Shown: positions 26,074-34,617 of the stretch, one piece after another
Layout of the letters: every line of letters begins with the position of its first letter
Position numbering within the stretch: the stretch's first letter is position 1
From: Nocardia inohanensis NBRC 100128
GTDB taxonomy: Bacteria; Actinomycetota; Actinomycetes; Mycobacteriales; Mycobacteriaceae
Assembly (NCBI RefSeq): GCF_001612945.1
Contig: NZ_BDBK01000008.1
Coordinates: 434,001-498,000, forward strand
Reading direction: 5' to 3'
Length of the DNA stretch: 64,000 nt
Program-made: the position numbers and the translations under genes
The notes under the pieces: model-generated
What the model was told of the DNA's origin: nothing
The model's input: only the letters and a program-made list of their open reading frames with translations
Database searches by the model: none

Positions 26074-26736
26074 TCAGGCGCTGCCGGGGCGGACGAGACC
26101 GGTTTCGTAGGCCAGCACGACCGCTTGGACCCGGTCGCGCAGGTCGAGTTTGGTCAGGACGCGGCCCACGTGGGTTTTGACGGTGGCTTCGGAGAGGAAG
26201 AGGGCGGCGGCGATCTCGGCGTTGGAGCGTCCGGCGGCGATGTGTTCGAGGACCTCGCGCTCGCGGGCGGTGAGGGCATCGAGGATCGAGGGGTCGCGGC
26301 CCGATCCTGGGGTGTCGGCGATGAGGCGGTCCAGCAGGCGCTTGGTGACCTTCGGGGAGACGACGGCGTCCCCGGCGGCGACGCTGCGAATGGCGGAGAC
26401 CAGGTCCTCGGGCGGGGTGTCCTTGAGCAGGAAGCCGCTGGCCCCGGCGCGCAGCGCGCCCAGTGCGTGCTCGTCCAGGTCGAAGGTGGTCATGACCAGA
26501 ACCCGGCTGCCGCAACCGGATTCGATGATCCGGGCGGTGGCGGTGACTCCGTCGGTGACCGGCATCCGCACATCCATCAGCACCACGTCGGGGCGCAGTT
26601 CGGCGGTGCGGGTGATGGCGGTGGCGCCGTTGTCGGCCTCCCCCACCACCTCGATGTCGGGTTGCGCACCGAGCACCATCCTCAATCCCGCGCGCATGAG
26701 CTCCTGATCGTCGACTACTAGAACGGTGATCGGCAC
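26074..26736 (-). CDS. NarL/LuxR-family response regulator
   Basis: This 220-residue response regulator has an N-terminal receiver domain (acidic pair in VDDQE, phospho-acceptor in VLMDVRMP, Lys in GFLLKD) and a C-terminal LuxR-type HTH (LTAREREVLEHIAAGRSNAEIA, then SEATVKTHV). It lies 75 bases downstream of the histidine kinase gene on the same strand and is certainly its partner. It would bind DNA as a dimer once phosphorylated. Target genes are unknown. Confidence 0.92.
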   Translation of the reverse strand: MPITVLVVDDQELMRAGLRMVLGAQPDIEVVGEADNGATAITRTAELRPDVVLMDVRMPVTDGVTATARIIESGCGSRVLVMTTFDLDEHALGALRAGASGFLLKDTPPEDLVSAIRSVAAGDAVVSPKVTKRLLDRLIADTPGSGRDPSILDALTAREREVLEHIAAGRSNAEIAAALFLSEATVKTHVGRVLTKLDLRDRVQAVVLAYETGLVRPGSA

Positions 26737-26811
26737 GCGTTCAATCTATCGGTCGGCCGACCGTGCCCGGTGTTCTCGGTCTCCCGCCCGGGTCGCGACC
26801 GGCCCCGGCGG

Positions 26812-28188
26812 CTACTCGGTTTCGTTGCGACTCAGGGGGATGGTGGCGCGAACCGACCAGCCGCCCTGCGGGTTCCGGCCCGCCGACAAGGTCCCGCCGA
26901 GCACGGCGATGCGCTCGCGCATACCGACCAGCCCGAGCCCGCTGCCCGGGATCCGGGGCTCGGCGGCGCCGCGGTCATCGGACGGTGGGTTCGAAGCGCG
27001 CCCGGCGAGCGCCGGATTCGGCGCGGCCGCACCCGAGGTGCGTGCCGCGGCGGCCGGCAACCTCCGCCCGGGCATCGATCCGGCCTCGGGCAGGTTAGGG
27101 CCGGCCAGGCTCGCGGGGGTGTGCCAGGCGGGCCCGGAGCCGTTGCACGACCGGCCTTTCGGGGCGGTTTCGGGACGGATGCCGCGGGAATCGACGATTT
27201 CGACCAGGACGTCGGCGTCGCGGCGGGCGACGGTGACCCGGGCCCACGGGGTGGGTCCGGCGTGGCGGAGGGTGTTGGTGAGCGATTCCTGCACGATCCG
27301 GTGGATGCCGAGGCTGACTTCCGGGCTGACGGTATCGATTTCGCCGGTCAGCTCGAGGGAGACCTCCAGACCGGTATTGCGCATCATCTCCACCACTTTG
27401 GCGATGCCGGCGGTGCCGTGCTGCGGAAGTTGTTCGGGCGCATGCTCGGTGCGCAGCAACTCCACGGTGCGGCGCAGTTCCCGCAGGGCTTCGCGGCCGG
27501 TGCCGGCGATGGTGCCGAGCGCCTGCTCCGCGGTGTCGGGATCGTGCCGCAGTGCGAAGCGCGCCCCGTCGGCCTGCACGATGATGACGCTGACCGCGTG
27601 CGCGACCACATCGTGCAGTTCGCGGGCGATGCGGGTGCGTTCGGCGGCCACCGCGTCGTGGGCGCGGCGCTCGCGGTCGTAGTCGGCGACGGCCAGGCGG
27701 GCCGCGACCTCGTTGTCGTAGGCGTGGCGAGCGCCGACGAATTCGGCCAGGGTCCAGCACAGTGCGTAGTACAGCGCGGTGAACGGAATGTCCGCACCCT
27801 CCGGTTTGCCGATCATGCTGTACGAGAAGGCGACATCCAGCACCAGCACCAGCAGGTAGAGAAGACCTTCGCGCCGGCCCACGTACGCGACCAGCGTGTA
27901 CAGCATGATGCCCAGGCCCAGCAGCGCCGGATGCGCCGAATCGGCGTCGTTGCCGGCCCAGTTCGTCAGCGTCGCCGTCGTGGACACCAGCACCAGCGCC
28001 AGCGCGGCGGCCTTCGGATAGGTGCGGCGGAAGATCAGCGGCAGCACCAGCAGCACGCTGAGCACCAGGTAGGCGATCTTGTTGCGGCTCTCCCCCACGG
28101 CGAGCACATCGATGACGAACAGTCCGAGCGCGAGCAGCGAATCGGAAACCATGGGCTTGCCACGCAGCCACAGACTGAACCGGCGCAC
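26812..28188 (-). CDS. NarL-type sensor histidine kinase with an unusual linker insertion
   Basis: This 458-residue membrane kinase has five or six N-terminal transmembrane helices, the HisKA_3 box ERTRIARELHDVVAHAVSV with the phospho-acceptor His, the N box ESLTNTLRHAG and the G box GSGLGLVGMRERI. Between VEIVDSRG and GSGLGL lies a Pro/Ala/Gly/Arg-rich insert of about 75 residues (roughly 335-412), where relatives usually have around fifteen. The reading frame is open throughout, so this is an insertion rather than a frameshift. The GTG at 28188 starts the product. It pairs with the response regulator downstream. Confidence 0.9.
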   Translation of the reverse strand: MRRFSLWLRGKPMVSDSLLALGLFVIDVLAVGESRNKIAYLVLSVLLVLPLIFRRTYPKAAALALVLVSTTATLTNWAGNDADSAHPALLGLGIMLYTLVAYVGRREGLLYLLVLVLDVAFSYSMIGKPEGADIPFTALYYALCWTLAEFVGARHAYDNEVAARLAVADYDRERRAHDAVAAERTRIARELHDVVAHAVSVIIVQADGARFALRHDPDTAEQALGTIAGTGREALRELRRTVELLRTEHAPEQLPQHGTAGIAKVVEMMRNTGLEVSLELTGEIDTVSPEVSLGIHRIVQESLTNTLRHAGPTPWARVTVARRDADVLVEIVDSRGIRPETAPKGRSCNGSGPAWHTPASLAGPNLPEAGSMPGRRLPAAAARTSGAAAPNPALAGRASNPPSDDRGAAEPRIPGSGLGLVGMRERIAVLGGTLSAGRNPQGGWSVRATIPLSRNETE

Positions 28189-28256
28189 CGCCCCACCCTA
28201 GCCGCCGTCCTGCACACGCCGCCGCAGCAGCGGGGGCGGGCCGGGCGGGTGGTGGT

Positions 28257-29060
28257 TTGCCCGGGGTTGGCGCGGTCTGGTTGGGTTCCGGTGTGGGTGT
28301 TGCGGACTGGGCGGTATTGCTGACGGCGGCGACGGCGGCCGGGTGGGTGGACGCGGTGGTGGGCGGCGGCGGCTTGATCGTGTTGCCGACCTTGTTCGTG
28401 GTGTTGCCCGGAGTGGTGCCGCAAACCGCTTTGGGGACCAACAAACTCGCCGCGTTCTCCGGCACCAGTGCCGCGGTGATCACCTTCGCCCGCAAGGTGC
28501 CGTTGCGATGGAAACAGTTGCTGCCCGCCGCCGCCCTGGCCGCGGTCGCCGCCGCCGGTGGTTCGGCGGCGGTCGGTCTCATCGATCGGGCGCTGTTCAT
28601 TCCCATCGTGATGGTGGTGCTGGTCGGAGTGGCGATCTTCGTGACCATCCGCCCGTCCATCGGCGTCACCATGGCCACCCATGCGCCGACCCGCCGCAAG
28701 ACGCTGCTGGTGCTGGGCCTGGCGGCGGGTTTGATCGGCCTCTACGACGGCATTCTCGGCCCGGGCACCGGCACCTTCCTGATCATCACCTTCGCGACCC
28801 TGCTGGGGACCGAATTCGTGCGCGCCGCGGCCATGGCCAAGGTCGTCAATTGCGGTTCGAACCTCGGGTCGCTGATCTTCCTGGGCGCCACCGGCCATGT
28901 GCTGTGGACCCTCGGCCTGGCCATGGCGGTGGCCAATGTCGCGGGTTCGATCGTCGGCTCGCGGATGGCGCTGGCGCGTGGCGCGGGATTCGTCCGCGTC
29001 GTCCTGCTGGTCGTGGTGATCGCCATGGTGATTCGGCTCGGCTGGCAGCAATTCGCCTGA
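28257..29060 (+). CDS. TSUP (TauE/SafE) family permease
   Basis: The product, about 267 residues, is a TSUP-family permease of the kind that moves sulfite, organosulfonates or related anions. It shows two repeats of the family pattern: AGWVDAVVGGGGLIVLPTLF near the N terminus and GLIGLYDGILGPGTGTFLI in the middle. About eight transmembrane helices are predicted. The start is uncertain: a TTG at 28257 or a GTG at 28293 are both in frame, and neither has a clear Shine-Dalgarno. It is divergent from the kinase gene and ends just before a strong terminator. Confidence 0.87.
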   Translation: MPGVGAVWLGSGVGVADWAVLLTAATAAGWVDAVVGGGGLIVLPTLFVVLPGVVPQTALGTNKLAAFSGTSAAVITFARKVPLRWKQLLPAAALAAVAAAGGSAAVGLIDRALFIPIVMVVLVGVAIFVTIRPSIGVTMATHAPTRRKTLLVLGLAAGLIGLYDGILGPGTGTFLIITFATLLGTEFVRAAAMAKVVNCGSNLGSLIFLGATGHVLWTLGLAMAVANVAGSIVGSRMALARGAGFVRVVLLVVVIAMVIRLGWQQFA

Positions 29061-29087
29061 GCCGGTACGGCCTCGGCCGGAAAACAC

Positions 29088-29127
29088 CGAATCGGCCCGG
29101 CCGGAGCAGTCCGGCCGGGCCGATTCG
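29088..29127. terminator. Strong bidirectional terminator
   Basis: A perfect 18-bp G/C-rich stem closes on the tetraloop GCAG. It lies between the convergent TSUP permease and the TetR-type gene and should stop both transcripts. Confidence 0.88.
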
Positions 29128-29152
29128 CGTCAGCTGCGAACGGGATTCGGCG

Positions 29153-31345
29153 CTACACCAGCACCTCGTTTTCGGCCTCGGATCCGGATTCACCCAATGC
29201 CGTTCCCGCGTCGACGGATTCACCGGCCGTGGGTGTGGAGCCGCCGAGCTCCGGACCGTTCCCGTCCGGCACGCTCGCGGATTCGGCGGCATCGACGCCG
29301 ATACCGGCGTCGACGGCGGCCGTCTCGGCGTGGTCGATCGCGTTCTCGCCGAAGGCGTTCCCGGCCCGCAGCGTCCGCACCGCCTCCTTGTACAGCTTGC
29401 CGGCGTCGGCGTACTCGAGCTGTGCGCTCGCCTCGGAGATCGGCCGGAACACGGCCGAATTGACATGCATACGCGAGCGCCACGGCGGCACCATCACGGC
29501 CGGGCGCGGCGGCCGCGGCGCCGGATGCTCGCGCACCACGAATTCTCCGGTCTCGGTCCGCACCGGTGCGGGTTGCTGCGCGGCCCAACCGTCGGCGGCC
29601 GGGCGATCCGCGCCGCCCTCGGCCGGGTTCCCTTCGCCCCGCCCCGGATTCACGCTCGCCGACTCGCCCTGGCCGTCCCGCGCCCCGCCTTCGCGCGCCC
29701 ACTGGCCTGAGACCGAATCGCCCCGGACACCCCGCACCGCGGCCGCGAGATCGTGCAATCGTGCCGCTGCGGAAGGACTTGTTCGCTCGGGCTCCCCGGC
29801 CCATGCCACGGTTGCGCTAACCCCGGGAAGGCGCACCACGTTCGATGGCACTTCCCCCGCACGCACCACATTCGACGATGCATCCTCCGGGCGCACCACA
29901 TTCGATGGCGCATCCCCCGGGCGGACCACATTCGAGGTCACATCCCCCGAGCGGACCACATTCGAGGTCACATCCGCCGGGCGGACCACGTTCGACGACG
30001 CATCTCCCGGGCGGACCACGTTCGCGGTCGCATCCGTCGGGCGGACCACGTTCGACGACGCGTCCCCCGGGCGGACCACGTTCGCGGTCGCATCCGCCAA
30101 GCGGACCACTTTCGAGGTCGCATCCGCTGGGCCAACCGCGTTCGAGGGCGCACTCGCCGAGTGCACCAGACGCGGTGTCGCCCCGGTGCGTACGCCGTCT
30201 TCGGACCCGGCCTTGCCGGTGTCCTCGCTGACCTGGATCTCCGGCTTTCCGACAGACGCGACGATGTCATCGTCCTCGCCGGCGCGCCGGATATCCGCGG
30301 GCTGCGGGTCTTCCGATTGCGGCGCCGGCGATTCCGGTTCTTCGAAGTCGAGGCGGAGCGCCGCTTCGCGCACCCCGGTCAGGCCGGAGGCGAACGCGTG
30401 CGGACCGACTTCGTCGTCGAGCGGATGCAGCGGCACCGAGGACTCGGCGTCGACGCGCGTGTCCGCCCGGCTCCGGCCTTGGTTGTCGGCGGAGTCTTCT
30501 CGCGCGTCCCCGCCCGCCGATACCGGAGGGTTGTGCTGTTGCGGGGCGGGCTCATTGCCGGTGGACCGGAATCGGGGTGACGGGTCGTCGGCCGAATCCG
30601 GGCGTATTCCTTCGCTTTCCGGCGTGGGGGCCGACCGTGTGGGGGTGGCGACGCTTCCGGTGTCCGGCCGCGCGGGGTCGCCGATGGTTTGCCCGGGCGC
30701 TGGATTGAGCCATGGGGCAAGGACTTTGTTGGTGATCTCGCCGATCTGCCGGTGCAGGCGATCGGAATCCTCGATGCCGCGCGGTTGGGCGAAGAGGGCG
30801 GTGAGCGCACCGGAGACCGCGCCCACCACCGCGCCCACCAAGGCGGCGGCTTCGACTTCGTCGAGCTCGTCGGGGAAGGCGGCGCGCAGGTGGTGGGCGA
30901 TCTCCATCTGGGCGGCGAGCTGGGCGTGCGCGGCGCGGCCACTGACCGCGGGGACCGTGCGGGAGATCTGCGCGCGCAGTACGGCTATGCGCGCGCCCAG
31001 ATCGTCGCCGAGCTGGTCGCCGGGGTTGTCGCCGGCCGCGCGCAGGGCACGCAACAGCACCTCCACCGGGCGTTCGTCGGCATGGCGGGTGGCGATGGCA
31101 TGCGCTGCGGCGGTGACGCGTTCGTCGGGTTCGGGGAAGAGCAGCTCTTCCTTGCTGGCGAAGTAGTTGAAGAACGTCCGGGTGCCGACTTCGGCCGCGG
31201 CGGCGATATCGGCGACGGTGGTCGCCTCGTAACCTCGGCTCTCGAACATTTCGACGGCGGCCCTTTGCAGGGCGCGGCGGGTACGTTCACGTTTGCGATC
31301 ACGGAGTGCGGATGGCGGCACGCGGACGGACAGTACGGCATTCAC
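29153..31345 (-). CDS. TetR-family regulator with long repeat-bearing C-terminal extension
   Basis: The first 200 or so residues form a normal TetR repressor. The HTH reads RTRRALQRAAVEMFESRGYEATTVADIAAAAEVGTRTFFNYFASKEELL, and a ligand domain ends near NKVLAPWLNP. About 500 further residues follow, which is very unusual for the family. They are acidic, Pro/Ser/Ala-rich and appear disordered, and include eleven tandem copies of a decapeptide of the form GDASSNVVRP. A more ordered C-terminal segment (about 90 residues, from AVMVPPWRSRMHVNSAVF) contains EYADAGKLYKEAVRTLRAG. The start is uncertain: the GTG at 31345 begins shortly before the conserved domain, and an in-frame ATG at 31432 is also possible. 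It is divergent from tldD. Confidence 0.8.
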   Translation of the reverse strand: MNAVLSVRVPPSALRDRKRERTRRALQRAAVEMFESRGYEATTVADIAAAAEVGTRTFFNYFASKEELLFPEPDERVTAAAHAIATRHADERPVEVLLRALRAAGDNPGDQLGDDLGARIAVLRAQISRTVPAVSGRAAHAQLAAQMEIAHHLRAAFPDELDEVEAAALVGAVVGAVSGALTALFAQPRGIEDSDRLHRQIGEITNKVLAPWLNPAPGQTIGDPARPDTGSVATPTRSAPTPESEGIRPDSADDPSPRFRSTGNEPAPQQHNPPVSAGGDAREDSADNQGRSRADTRVDAESSVPLHPLDDEVGPHAFASGLTGVREAALRLDFEEPESPAPQSEDPQPADIRRAGEDDDIVASVGKPEIQVSEDTGKAGSEDGVRTGATPRLVHSASAPSNAVGPADATSKVVRLADATANVVRPGDASSNVVRPTDATANVVRPGDASSNVVRPADVTSNVVRSGDVTSNVVRPGDAPSNVVRPEDASSNVVRAGEVPSNVVRLPGVSATVAWAGEPERTSPSAAARLHDLAAAVRGVRGDSVSGQWAREGGARDGQGESASVNPGRGEGNPAEGGADRPAADGWAAQQPAPVRTETGEFVVREHPAPRPPRPAVMVPPWRSRMHVNSAVFRPISEASAQLEYADAGKLYKEAVRTLRAGNAFGENAIDHAETAAVDAGIGVDAAESASVPDGNGPELGGSTPTAGESVDAGTALGESGSEAENEVLV
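29832..30161. repeat. Eleven tandem 30-bp repeats inside the TetR-type gene
   Basis: Eleven consecutive, imperfect 30-bp units begin with CGGACCAC or CGCACCAC followed by RTTCG. Read on the minus strand each encodes a decapeptide with the core SNVVRP or ANVVRP. Copies differ mainly at third positions and at two or three residues, so the array is old enough to have diverged but is kept strictly in frame. Confidence 0.92.
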
Positions 31346-31499
31346 GCGGCAAAACGCCGCATATCCTGGGCTTGTCGGGCGCGTTTCATGCTGTGCGACT
31401 TCGCAGTTCGTGCATTGTTGCAGCGTGTGCACGTTTGCATGTTGTGTATTTCACTCGGCGTGAGCGTGTTGTTGATGCCCGCCCGGGTCGCCCTCTAGC

Positions 31500-33035
31500 G
31501 TGGAGCGGGTGAGCATCGCAACCAAGGTCGTGGACGAGCAGTTCCGCGCACTGCCATTGGCCGCGCTCGCCGATGCCGCGCTGTCGGCGGCGAAAGCGGC
31601 CGGGGCCGAGTACGCGGATCTGCGGGTGCACCGGCTTCTCCAGCAGTCCATCCGGTTACGTGACGGGCGGGTCGAATCGGTGCGCGACAGTACCGATCTC
31701 GGTTTCGCGGTGCGCGTGATCGTGGACGGAACTTGGGGTTTCGCCTCGCACGCCGACCTCACCACCGCCTCCGCCGCCGAAGTGGCACGCCGTGCGGTCA
31801 CGGTAGCCAAATCATTGCGGGCACTCAATCGGGAGCGTGTCGAGCTGGCTCCGGAGCCGGTCTACGCCGACGCCGAATACGTCTCGCCGTACGAGATCGA
31901 CCCGTTCGAGGTCGCCACGCCGGAGAAAGTCGCACTGCTGCTGGACTATTCGGAACGGCTGAAGTCCGCGGACGGCGTCGATCACGTGACGGCGAGCGTG
32001 CTCCAGGTCAAGGAGCAGACCTTCTACGCCGACAGTTTCGGTTCGCGCATCACCCAGCAGCGGGTGCGGCTGCATCCGGATCTGGAGGCCATCACCGTCG
32101 ATCCGGCGGCGGGCGTGTTCGAGACCATGCGCACCCTGGCCGCCCCGGCTGGCCGCGGCTGGGAGTATGTCACCGGCGCGGACGGAACCTGGGACTGGGC
32201 GGGCGAACTCGCGCAGATCCCGGAGTGGCTGGCCGAGAAGGTGAAGGCCCCGACCGTGCAGGCCGGGCCGGCGGATCTGGTCATCGACCCGACCAATCTG
32301 TGGCTGACCATTCACGAATCGATCGGGCACGCGACCGAATACGACCGCGCCATCGGCTACGAATCGGCCTACGCGGGCACCTCTTTCGCCACCCCCGACA
32401 AACTCGGCGCCCTGAAGTACGGCACGCCGATCATGCACGTCACCGGCGACCGCACCGAAACCCACGGCCTGGCCTCGGTCGGCTGGGACGACGAGGGCGT
32501 GGCCGGGCAGCGCTGGGATCTGGTGCGCGAGGGCGTACTCGTCGGCTACCAGCTCGATCGCGCCTTCGCACCGCGCCTGGGCCTGGAGCGCTCCAACGGC
32601 TGCTCCTATGCCGACTCCGCGCATCACGTGCCCATCCAGCGCATGGCCAATGTGTCGCTGCAACCGGATCCGGACCGCGACACCAGCACCGCCGAACTCA
32701 TCTCCCGCGTCGAGAACGGCATCTACATCGTCGGCGACAAGTCCTGGTCGATCGATATGCAGCGCTACAACTTCCAATTCACCGGCCAGCGCTTCTTCCG
32801 CATCCGCAACGGCGAACTCGCCGGGCAGCTGCGCGATGTCGCCTACCAGGCCACCACGACCGACTTCTGGGGTGCGATGGAGGCGGTCGGCGGGCCGTCG
32901 ACCTGGGTGCTGGGCGGGGCGTTCAACTGCGGCAAGGCACAACCCGGTCAGGTGGCGGCGGTCTCGCACGGCTGCCCGTCGGTGCTGGTGCGCGGCATCA
33001 ATATTCTCAATACCCGCGCCGAAGCCGGGCAGTGA
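31500..33035 (+). CDS. tldD: TldD-family metalloprotease subunit
   Basis: TldD is the catalytic half of the TldD/TldE protease, which degrades unfolded peptides and in some bacteria matures peptide antibiotics. The 511-residue product carries the HExxxH zinc motif as HESIGHATEYDRA and ends with the family pattern GGAFNCGKAQPGQVAAVSHGCPSVLVRGINILNT. GTG codons at 31500 and 31509 are both possible starts. The tldE gene follows 16 bases after the stop, so the two are one operon. No precursor-peptide gene was seen nearby. Confidence 0.92.
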   Translation: MERVSIATKVVDEQFRALPLAALADAALSAAKAAGAEYADLRVHRLLQQSIRLRDGRVESVRDSTDLGFAVRVIVDGTWGFASHADLTTASAAEVARRAVTVAKSLRALNRERVELAPEPVYADAEYVSPYEIDPFEVATPEKVALLLDYSERLKSADGVDHVTASVLQVKEQTFYADSFGSRITQQRVRLHPDLEAITVDPAAGVFETMRTLAAPAGRGWEYVTGADGTWDWAGELAQIPEWLAEKVKAPTVQAGPADLVIDPTNLWLTIHESIGHATEYDRAIGYESAYAGTSFATPDKLGALKYGTPIMHVTGDRTETHGLASVGWDDEGVAGQRWDLVREGVLVGYQLDRAFAPRLGLERSNGCSYADSAHHVPIQRMANVSLQPDPDRDTSTAELISRVENGIYIVGDKSWSIDMQRYNFQFTGQRFFRIRNGELAGQLRDVAYQATTTDFWGAMEAVGGPSTWVLGGAFNCGKAQPGQVAAVSHGCPSVLVRGINILNTRAEAGQ

Positions 33036-33051
33036 GGAAAGGACTTTCACC

Positions 33052-34449
33052 GTGAGTGTGCTCCCCGCCCCCGAGGTCGTCGACCGCGCGCTGCGCGCCT
33101 CCCGCGCCGACGAAGCCGTGGTGATCGTCACCGACGCGCACGAGGCGTCGCTGCGCTGGGCCGGAAACTCCATGACCACCAACGGTTCCTCGGTATCGCG
33201 GGACTGGGCGGTGGTGTCGATCTTCCGTGACGGCCCGAACTCCGCGCGGGTCGGCAGCGTCGCTTCCACGAGCGTGGATCCGGCCGATATCGAGGCGGTG
33301 GTGCGCGCCAGCGAGGAGGCGGCCCGCACCGCCGAACCGGCCCGCGACGCCATGCCGCTGCTGGACGCGGTGGATCCCGGTGCGCTCGATCAGCTGCTGG
33401 ATTGGGACGGCCTGCCCGTCACCACCGATATCGGCGTATTCGGCGGCCTGGCCCGCGAGCTCGCGCCCGCTTTCGACGAGGCCGACGCCCTCTACGGTTT
33501 CGCCCACCATCAGGTGCACTCCAGCTGGCTCGGCACCTCCACCGGGCTGCGCCGCCGCTGGGTGCAGCCGACCGGTTCGGTCGAGATCAATGGAAAGCGC
33601 GGCGCCGGAACCGATCTGGCGAGTGCCTGGGTCGGTGCGGGCACCACCGACTTCACCGACCTGGACACCGCGGGATTGCTCGCCGAACTCTCCCGCCGCC
33701 TGGACTGGTCCAAGCGGCGCATCGAGCTGCCCGCCGGCCGCTACGAGACGCTGCTGCCGCCCTCGGCCGTCGCCGACCTGATGATCTACATGGCCTGGAC
33801 CATGGAGGGCCGTGGCGCGCACGAAGGCCACACCGCCTTCGCGCGTGCGGGCGGCACCCGAATCGGTGAGCGGCTCACCGATATTCCGCTCACCCTCTAC
33901 TCCGATCCCGGTGCGGCGGGTCTCGAATACCGGCCGTTCGTGGCCACCCCCGCCTCCTCGGAGTCGCTGTCGGTGTTCGACAACGGCCTCACCGCCCAGC
34001 GCGCCGACTGGGTGCGCGACGGGGTCATCGAATCGCTGGTCTATCCGCGCGCCACCGCCGCCGAATTCGACGCCGCCGTCACCGTGCCGGGTGAGAACCT
34101 GCTCATGACAGGCGGTTCCGATGCCACCCTGCCCGATATGATCGCCCGCACCGAACGCGGCCTGCTGCTCACCTGCCTGTGGTACATCCGCGAAGTGGAT
34201 CCGGCGACCCTGTTGCTCACCGGCCTCACCCGCGACGGCGTCTATCTGATCGAGAACGGCGAAGTCACCGGCGCGGTCAACAACTTCCGCTTCAACGAGA
34301 GCCCCCTGGACCTGCTGCGCCGGGTCACCGAAGCCGGCCGCACCGAGATCACCCTGCCGCGCGAATGGAAGGACTGGTTCACCCGCACCGCCATGCCGCC
34401 CCTGCGCATTCCCGACTTCCACATGTCCTCGGTCAGCCAGGCGACCTGA
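33052..34449 (+). CDS. tldE: TldE/PmbA-family protein
   Basis: This 465-residue protein is the non-catalytic partner of TldD and lacks the HExxxH motif, as expected. Family features include EASLRWAGNSMTTNGSS near the N terminus and the C-terminal block LLTCLWYIREVDPATLLLTGLTRDGVYLIENGE. The GTG at 33052 is preceded by GAGGAAAGGA at good spacing. The pair forms a heterodimeric cytosolic protease. Confidence 0.92.
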   Translation: MSVLPAPEVVDRALRASRADEAVVIVTDAHEASLRWAGNSMTTNGSSVSRDWAVVSIFRDGPNSARVGSVASTSVDPADIEAVVRASEEAARTAEPARDAMPLLDAVDPGALDQLLDWDGLPVTTDIGVFGGLARELAPAFDEADALYGFAHHQVHSSWLGTSTGLRRRWVQPTGSVEINGKRGAGTDLASAWVGAGTTDFTDLDTAGLLAELSRRLDWSKRRIELPAGRYETLLPPSAVADLMIYMAWTMEGRGAHEGHTAFARAGGTRIGERLTDIPLTLYSDPGAAGLEYRPFVATPASSESLSVFDNGLTAQRADWVRDGVIESLVYPRATAAEFDAAVTVPGENLLMTGGSDATLPDMIARTERGLLLTCLWYIREVDPATLLLTGLTRDGVYLIENGEVTGAVNNFRFNESPLDLLRRVTEAGRTEITLPREWKDWFTRTAMPPLRIPDFHMSSVSQAT

Positions 34450-34580
34450 CCGCTGAGGCGCGCAGCCGCGGGATCAGGATGAACGGCGCGACCGAATTGC
34501 ACAGCTGCACTTCCGCGCCGGCGCGCACGAACCGATTGCGCTGTCGGCGAACTGGTTGTCGTCGCGCTCCGGCGCGCGCA

Positions 34581-34594
34581 TCCTGAATTCAGGA
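34581..34594. promoter_or_regulatory. Perfect 14-bp palindrome upstream of the protease gene
   Basis: TCCTGAATTCAGGA is a perfect palindrome 24 bases before the GTG of the HtrA-like gene. It could be an operator. The rest of the 168-base gap after tldE shows no other clear signal. Confidence 0.35.
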
Positions 34595-34617
34595 CTGTAA
34601 TCATGTAATCGGGGACG

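Noticed and set aside
31411..31439. Four TGCA tetramers spaced 8-9 bases apart between the TetR-type gene and tldD
   Set aside because: The tetramer is too short and the spacing too irregular to claim an operator, and the region may lie inside the TetR reading frame if the upstream start is used.
31500..34449. TldD/TldE as part of a ribosomally made peptide antibiotic cluster
   Set aside because: No precursor peptide, cyclodehydratase or radical enzyme gene is found nearby, and the pair is a common housekeeping protease.
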